Below are positions 59,757-64,000 of a DNA stretch of 64,000 nucleotides, in pieces. Origin of the DNA: JAWCNN01 sp038848005 (GTDB taxonomy: Archaea > Thermoproteota > Bathyarchaeia > Bathyarchaeales > Bathycorpusculaceae); NCBI GenBank assembly GCA_038848005.1, contig JAWCNZ010000002.1, forward strand, positions 74,914 through 138,913, given 5' to 3'. How positions within the stretch are numbered: the first letter of the stretch is position 1; each line of letters starts with the position of its first letter. Both the position numbers and the translations under genes were made by a program. The notes beneath the pieces are model-generated. The model saw only the letters and a list, made by a program, of their open reading frames with translations, was not told the origin of the DNA and searched no databases.

Positions 59757-61071
59757 AATTTTAGAGGCGCTTTTCTTGTTGTTGTCAACTTTTATAGTGG
59801 CTTACGTTATTCGCCATTACATCTTCACTTTGGCTGTTCTCAGGAAAAATCAAAAACACGAAAACATTAAAAGCGTAAATTATCAACCAACAGTTTCAAT
59901 TCTAATTCCAGCACACAATGAAGAGCGGGTAATTGGAAGACTGCTCCAAGGAATAACCAAACAAACCTATCCAAAAGAAAAACTGCAAGTAATAGTTATC
60001 GATGACGCTTCAACTGACAACACTGGAAAAATAGCTGAACAGTACTCGAAAGAGTACAGTTACATAAAAGTTTTGCATCGCACCGAAAAAGAGGGAAAAC
60101 GTGGAAAAGCGTCAGCCTTAAACGCTGGGTTTGAATATGCAACTGGTGAAATAATTTTCTTTTTCGACGCTGATTACTATCCACAAAGAGACTTTGTTGA
60201 AAAACTCACGAAGGAATTTGTTGACCCGAAAGTCGGCGCAGTGCAGGGCAGAGTCGTTGTTTTAAACGAACCTCAAAACATGGTGACGAGGCTTGTGGCT
60301 CTGGAAAGGATGGGTGGATACTGCGTCGACCAACACGCACGGGAACGGCTGGGGCTAATTCCACAGTTGGGAGGAACAGCTGGTGCTGTTAGGCGAAGCA
60401 TTCTGGAAATTCTGGGCGGATGGGACGAAAATATTTTGGCAGAGGATACAGACCTAACCTTCAGCATACGGCTTTTGGGCTACAAAGTTCGGTATGTCAA
60501 CGAAGCGGAATGCTACGAAGAGGCTGTTGAAAGCTGGAAAGCCTACTTCAAACAGAGGCACAGATGGGCTTTGGGGCACATGCAATGCGCCTTGAAACAT
60601 TCCATAAAAGTTTTAAAAAGCAAAAATTTAACGCTTAAAGAAAAAATTGACGGTTTTCTATTACTGCAGGTTTATTTCATTCCAGTTTTAATTTTATTCT
60701 CTTGGATAGTTGGTATTCCACTGTTTTTTCTAAAGTTTTCGCAGCTCACAAGCGCATTTTGGACCGTTACGGCGATTTCTCTTTACAGTTTTGTAGGTAA
60801 TTTTGCCCCGTTCTTTGAAGTGGGAATAGGCGCATACCTAGACGGTCGAACAAGAGCCCAATGGTTACTGCCTTTGCTGATTTTCGCCTTTTTATACAAC
60901 ATACCAATATGCACAAAAGCACTCATAGACCTATGCACATCAAAAATTCGTCGAAAAAACCACAACCACTGGGAAAAAACCTTCCATTCAGGAAACGGAA
61001 CACCATTTCTCAACTCAAATGTCGTCATCAAAAAAGCCACAAAAACGACAACATTTAAACCACACAAATAA
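59746..61071 (+). CDS. membrane GT2 processive glycosyltransferase
   Basis: 441 residues. N-terminal TM, then the GT-A domain: SILIPAHNEERVIGRLL, IDDASTDNTG, DxD in FFFDADYYP, EDTDLTFSIRL and the QRHRW processivity motif (Q-x-x-R-W), followed by three or four TM segments (VYFIPVLILFSWIVG and others). Resembles hyaluronan/cellulose/N-acetylglucosamine synthases (BcsA/IcaA group). TTG start. Its last codons overlap palindrome copy 3 and give a Lys/Thr-rich tail (KKATKTTTFK). Confidence 0.92.
   Translation: MLTEILEALFLLLSTFIVAYVIRHYIFTLAVLRKNQKHENIKSVNYQPTVSILIPAHNEERVIGRLLQGITKQTYPKEKLQVIVIDDASTDNTGKIAEQYSKEYSYIKVLHRTEKEGKRGKASALNAGFEYATGEIIFFFDADYYPQRDFVEKLTKEFVDPKVGAVQGRVVVLNEPQNMVTRLVALERMGGYCVDQHARERLGLIPQLGGTAGAVRRSILEILGGWDENILAEDTDLTFSIRLLGYKVRYVNEAECYEEAVESWKAYFKQRHRWALGHMQCALKHSIKVLKSKNLTLKEKIDGFLLLQVYFIPVLILFSWIVGIPLFFLKFSQLTSAFWTVTAISLYSFVGNFAPFFEVGIGAYLDGRTRAQWLLPLLIFAFLYNIPICTKALIDLCTSKIRRKNHNHWEKTFHSGNGTPFLNSNVVIKKATKTTTFKPHK
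61017..61056. repeat. 40-bp dispersed palindrome, copy 3
   Basis: AAATGTCGTCA (61017-61027) and CGACAACATTT (61046-61056) with an 18-base spacer, 9 of 11 positions paired, followed by AAACC. It overlaps the end of the glycosyltransferase gene (stop at 61071) and encodes part of its tail. Same geometry as the copies at 13-52 and 10600-10639. Confidence 0.55.
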
Positions 61072-61125
61072 ACACAACTAACAGAAACAGTTATATCCGC
61101 AATTAAATCATACCTCTAAAAATGT

Positions 61126-61383
61126 ATGATTCCGAATTCGATTCCAACATTTATTTGGTTAACAATTGGAATCCTAACATTTCTCTTCATCATGCTTTTA
61201 CCCGCACTAATCGAACTGAAAAAACCCAAGGACGCCGGACCAAGAATAATTATGGACTACACATTCGACATACAACCAAAAAATGTTTGGATAATAGACA
61301 TGGAAGAAGAACAAAGATTTAACCAAACATCCGCCGAAAAACTGGTTGACATTATTTCTTTTCTACCAAACATAGAGGCTTAG
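61126..61383 (+). CDS. small single-TM protein
   Basis: 85 residues: TM segment (FIWLTIGILTFLFIMLLPALIEL) then a cytosolic part (DYTFDIQPKNVWIIDMEEEQRF, VDIISFLPNIEA). Family not recognised. The frame starting at 61126 has a sound TM segment; a competing frame from 61122 does not. It overlaps the convergent radical SAM gene by 32 bases. Confidence 0.55.
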   Translation: MIPNSIPTFIWLTIGILTFLFIMLLPALIELKKPKDAGPRIIMDYTFDIQPKNVWIIDMEEEQRFNQTSAEKLVDIISFLPNIEA

Positions 61384-62425
61384 GGGTTCCTTCTCTCCAA
61401 AAAAGTTTTGCGCTTTTCCAGTGTTCTTGAGCTATTTTCAAATTACCAATTACACTTCCATGAATGGAATAAAACATGTAACAAAGATATGTGCAGCGAT
61501 TACAGTTGCTGTAAGTTTTGCGAAGAACATCAAATTCTGCACTGTTCCAGACAGCTGGTAAATCAAAAATTGAGGCTACTGAACGGTGAAGGTGGCATCC
61601 AGCAACTTGACCCAAATGATTTATTACAAAGAAAGTCTGAAGCGCACGACATCGCCATGCTCTTTTGCCTTCCAGATAAAGGCGTTTTATGGCCTCCAAA
61701 ATTTCAGTGGTCATAAGAATGTTCCCATTCTTCCTTTTCATCTCAATCAGCCTATCACAAAGTTTAACCATGGCATCCCTATCAACTATTACAAACTCGT
61801 CATTTTCTCTTCCTATTCCGAAAAGCGAAGCAGAATCAGAAAAATCATAAGAATATAAGCAATACCACACCGGAACGCCTTTTTCCGTGAAAAATTTGGT
61901 AATGCCAATAATCTCGTACAAGTTGAATTGGGAAATTGTCGGCGTCACTGCCACCCTAACACCTTCATTATACAATTTTTCAACTGCATGCACAGCCCGT
62001 TCCCAAGCTCCCTTAACACCCCTTAAATAATCATGCCTATCTGGGTTTAAGCTGTCTATTGATATTGCAACAAAATCCGCACTCCGCAAAGCATCAACTT
62101 TTTCCGCTGCCATGCTACCATTATCATAAACTGTGGTGATAAAATAACGTGAAGCGTACTCGACGATTTCGTCTATGTCTTCCCTTAAAAGCGGGTTCCC
62201 TCCAGAAATTACAACTTCTATAACACCGAGTTTCCTAAGTATATCCAAACCCCTTTTAATTTCCCCCGCCGACAATTCTTTAGCGTCTTGCTCCCGCCAA
62301 ACATTGCACCCTTTACAACGGTAATTACATTTTCTTGTAACCATCCATTGAACATGATAAGGTCTACTTGAAGTTAAAGCCCGTGAAGCGACACTTAATG
62401 CCTTTTTAAAGGACATCGACGGCAA
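61352..62425 (-). CDS. radical SAM protein with SPASM-like C-terminus
   Basis: 357 residues. SAM-cluster motif CNYRCKGC (CxxxCxxC) after VQWMVTRK, GGNPLLR (GGEP-like) and ISIDSLNPDRHDYLRG. The C-terminus has clustered Cys (WRCRALQTF, VAGCHLH, NCNRCTYLCYMF), as in SPASM proteins that bind extra Fe-S clusters. Substrate unknown; it sits among glycosyltransferases, so a role in modifying a surface compound or peptide is possible. Confidence 0.9.
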   Translation of the reverse strand: MPSMSFKKALSVASRALTSSRPYHVQWMVTRKCNYRCKGCNVWREQDAKELSAGEIKRGLDILRKLGVIEVVISGGNPLLREDIDEIVEYASRYFITTVYDNGSMAAEKVDALRSADFVAISIDSLNPDRHDYLRGVKGAWERAVHAVEKLYNEGVRVAVTPTISQFNLYEIIGITKFFTEKGVPVWYCLYSYDFSDSASLFGIGRENDEFVIVDRDAMVKLCDRLIEMKRKNGNILMTTEILEAIKRLYLEGKRAWRCRALQTFFVINHLGQVAGCHLHRSVASIFDLPAVWNSAEFDVLRKTYSNCNRCTYLCYMFYSIHGSVIGNLKIAQEHWKSAKLFWREGTPKPLCLVEKK

Positions 62426-62539
62426 ATACTCCTACAACAGTTTTAGTCTATTCTTTTTTCTAATTTAAAAATATAAACTGTCAGTAGACTTTATGACAAA
62501 GATTTTTAAACTGCTGATAGCCTCAAATTTCTAAGTGTT

Positions 62540-63334
62540 ATGTTTGGAAATGGAAACTCGGAAAATAGGTGCTGTTGGATGACCAAAGATGCTGTGGATG
62601 CTGTTGTACTCACGAAAAACAGTGAGAGAGTTTTGGAAGAATGTTTAAATTCCATATATAAAAACGTGCCTGTAAACCGCTTGATAATCGTCGATGGATA
62701 TTCAACCGACTCAACTTTAGAAATTGCTGAAAAGTTTCAGGAGAAATATGGAAACGTTGTTATAAGAATGGATAATGGTACACGTGGCAGCGCAAGGATG
62801 AGGGGAATAAGGGAAGTTAAAACGGAATGGTTTGTTTTCGTCGACAGCGATGTTGTTTTATGTGATGGATGGTATGAAAAAGCTAAAAAATTTGTGGAGG
62901 ACGATGTTGGAGCGGTATGGGGTATAGAAATTTGGGAAGGCATCCAAAATCCAGCAACTCTAAAAATTTTTTTGAAAATAACTAAGAAAATATTCGAGTT
63001 AAGGGGCGGAACGCATGATTTACTAGTACGTCGTAAAGCCATCGAAGACATAGAAATTCCAAAGAACTTACACGTATTTGAGGATATGTTCATTAAAGAT
63101 TGGATAAAAGGAAGGGGTTACAAAATAGTGGCAACATACAATCCATATTGTGTACATTATAGACCGCAGGAAGCGTGGACGATAAAGGGAAGCATAAGCA
63201 TACTTGCTGAAAACATCCGTTTCAGTCCCATTCGGAAACTGCCAAAATTAATTGTTGCCTATGGATTTTACACAGCATATGTTGTGTACAGAAGTTTATC
63301 TAGAATAGGGCATAGCGTAACGGGTGGAAAATGA
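62540..63334 (+). CDS. GT2 family glycosyltransferase
   Basis: 264 residues. GT-A domain: AVVLTKNSERVLEECLNSIY, LIIVDGYSTDSTLEI, DxD-type FVFVDSDVVLCDGWY and EDMFIKDWIKGRGY. No long TM region, apart from a weak hydrophobic stretch at the end (LIVAYGFYTAYVVY). Typical of protein or lipid glycosylation. The next GT2 overlaps it by 4 bases. ATG at 62540 or 62579 (MTKDAVDAVVL). Confidence 0.9.
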   Translation: MFGNGNSENRCCWMTKDAVDAVVLTKNSERVLEECLNSIYKNVPVNRLIIVDGYSTDSTLEIAEKFQEKYGNVVIRMDNGTRGSARMRGIREVKTEWFVFVDSDVVLCDGWYEKAKKFVEDDVGAVWGIEIWEGIQNPATLKIFLKITKKIFELRGGTHDLLVRRKAIEDIEIPKNLHVFEDMFIKDWIKGRGYKIVATYNPYCVHYRPQEAWTIKGSISILAENIRFSPIRKLPKLIVAYGFYTAYVVYRSLSRIGHSVTGGK

Positions 63335-64000
63335 GAGACGAAACCTTCAATGTTTCAGTTGTAATTCGCACAAGAGACAAGGAGAAATATTTCAAAAGCC
63401 TGCTGGAAAGCTTAGCTTTGCAGACGCTTGTGCCGTCAGAGATAATAGTTGTGAACAATTATTCTTCTAAAGAAAAGAAACAAATTTTCGAAAAGGAAGC
63501 CCTAGAAATTTTTTGGAACTTCGCACACAAGAAAACCATCCTTAAAATAGTTGCGTTGTCAGACGAAGAGTTCTCCCACGCTTATTCCACAAATTTAGGC
63601 GTGCACACGGCTGAAAATGAACTTGTTTGTATAACAAATGCTCATTCACTCCCAACATCAATTTACTGGTTGGAAAATGGCGTTAAGCATTTTAGAGATT
63701 CGACGGTTGCGGGTGTAAGCGGTTTCTTCTTACCTCACGGTGAAGAAACGATTTTCGGAAAAATTGACAGAACACTGTATTACATTTCACAGAAAATTTT
63801 TTTGCGTCAAGGCTGGTCAACAGTTAATTGTATAATTAGGAAATCATTGTGGCAGATTTATCCCTTCGACGAAAACCTGCCGAAAATCATACCGCAAACC
63901 CAAAAATATGGTTTAGAAGATTATGATTGGAGCAGAGAAATGACCTTTAGAGGCTACAAAATAATTGTTGACCCGAACTTCAGCGTTTTTCACTCACACA
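63331..64000 (+). CDS. GT2-like glycosyltransferase, cut by the window end
   Basis: Opens at ATG 63331 (ATGA overlap with the gene before) and stays open to base 64000, 223 codons, with no stop. N-terminus FNVSVVIRTRDKEKYFKSLLESLALQT then EIIVVNNYSSKEKK; EFSHAYSTNLGVHTAENELVCITNAHSLP takes the place of the nucleotide-binding DxD region; a later segment YGLEDYDWSREMTFRGYKI matches the ED motif. Clearly GT2-like, but the usual DxD is replaced by TNAHS, as in some divergent rhamnosyl-type enzymes. The C-terminus is outside the window. Confidence 0.85.
   Translation, partial: MRDETFNVSVVIRTRDKEKYFKSLLESLALQTLVPSEIIVVNNYSSKEKKQIFEKEALEIFWNFAHKKTILKIVALSDEEFSHAYSTNLGVHTAENELVCITNAHSLPTSIYWLENGVKHFRDSTVAGVSGFFLPHGEETIFGKIDRTLYYISQKIFLRQGWSTVNCIIRKSLWQIYPFDENLPKIIPQTQKYGLEDYDWSREMTFRGYKIIVDPNFSVFHSH

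Noticed and set aside
61122..61322. Alternative frame starting MYDSEFDSN
   Set aside because: Polar, low-complexity product; the overlapping frame from 61126 has a proper TM segment and acidic tail.
1..64000. CRISPR arrays, insertion sequences and rRNA genes
   Set aside because: No regularly spaced direct repeats, no transposase-like product and no rRNA-like stretch were seen; the only repeats are the palindrome and hairpin families listed.

Overview
The window is archaeal. It carries archaeal/eukaryotic-type ribosomal proteins (eS4, eL32, eL19, eL34), an RNase P p29 subunit inside the ribosomal operon, CDC48, an EMC3-like protein, archaeal cytidylate kinase, SAMP/MoaD-like protein and TATA-type promoters. 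Together with a cytosolic HdrABC-MvhADG operon, ADP-forming acyl-CoA synthetase, AOR, NfnAB and moderate GC, this best fits an uncultured anaerobic lineage such as Candidatus Bathyarchaeia. That placement is inference; the sequence alone shows only 'anaerobic archaeon'.

Layout. 1-8 kb: housekeeping and accessory genes (HAD hydrolase, deoxyribosyltransferase-like protein, tRNA-Phe, tRNA-Val, flavodoxin, isochorismatase-like hydrolase, VapBC with a palindromic operator, M24 peptidase, MoaD-like protein, MFS transporter) and a secreted NosD/PKD protein gene broken by two frameshifts. 8-16.5 kb: aldehyde ferredoxin oxidoreductase with its ferredoxin, an MBL hydrolase, an unrecognised 463-residue protein, a GNAT protein, CDC48 and a small HExxH protein. 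16.5-27.5 kb: one tightly overlapping leftward redox operon (GltD-like flavoprotein, MvhD-winged-helix fusion, tandem HdrA, MvhD, HdrC, HdrB, MvhG, MvhA, maturation protease), headed by a ribbon-helix-helix/GcvH-like fusion that lacks the lipoyl lysine. 27.6-29.6 kb: DUF2061, an AbrB-PhoU regulator and a Cys-rich HSP20-fold protein. 29.6-34.3 kb: a group-4-like [NiFe] hydrogenase module with an HdrB gene inserted in it and no membrane subunits, plus a divergent maturation protease.

34-47 kb: acyl-CoA synthetase/GNAT fusion, thioredoxin reductase-like protein, NfnA-NfnB, then hypF-hypC-hypD and convergent hypE around several small membrane proteins. 47.3-59.3 kb: a 20-gene ribosomal/secretion cluster from uL22 to cytidylate kinase, with an HSP20 protein inserted between uL30 and uL15. 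59.3-64 kb: surface-glycan type genes (three GT2 glycosyltransferases, the last cut by the window edge, and a radical SAM protein).

The genes describe an H2-dependent, flavin-bifurcating energy metabolism. Mvh would deliver H2 electrons through MvhD to HdrA, which splits them between ferredoxin and the HdrBC branch. Nfn would balance ferredoxin and NAD(P)H, AOR would exchange aldehydes and acids with ferredoxin, and the ADP-forming synthetase would make ATP from acyl-CoA. Hyp proteins and two proteases serve two hydrogenases.

Beyond genes, three dispersed repeat or structure families stand out: a 40-bp palindrome with 11-bp arms and an 18-base spacer (three copies), a purine-loop hairpin element with two copies whose stems differ but both pair, and a shared AGTAAATACTATT box on both sides of the DUF2061 gene. 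All functional readings rest on motif recognition by eye; no database search was run.
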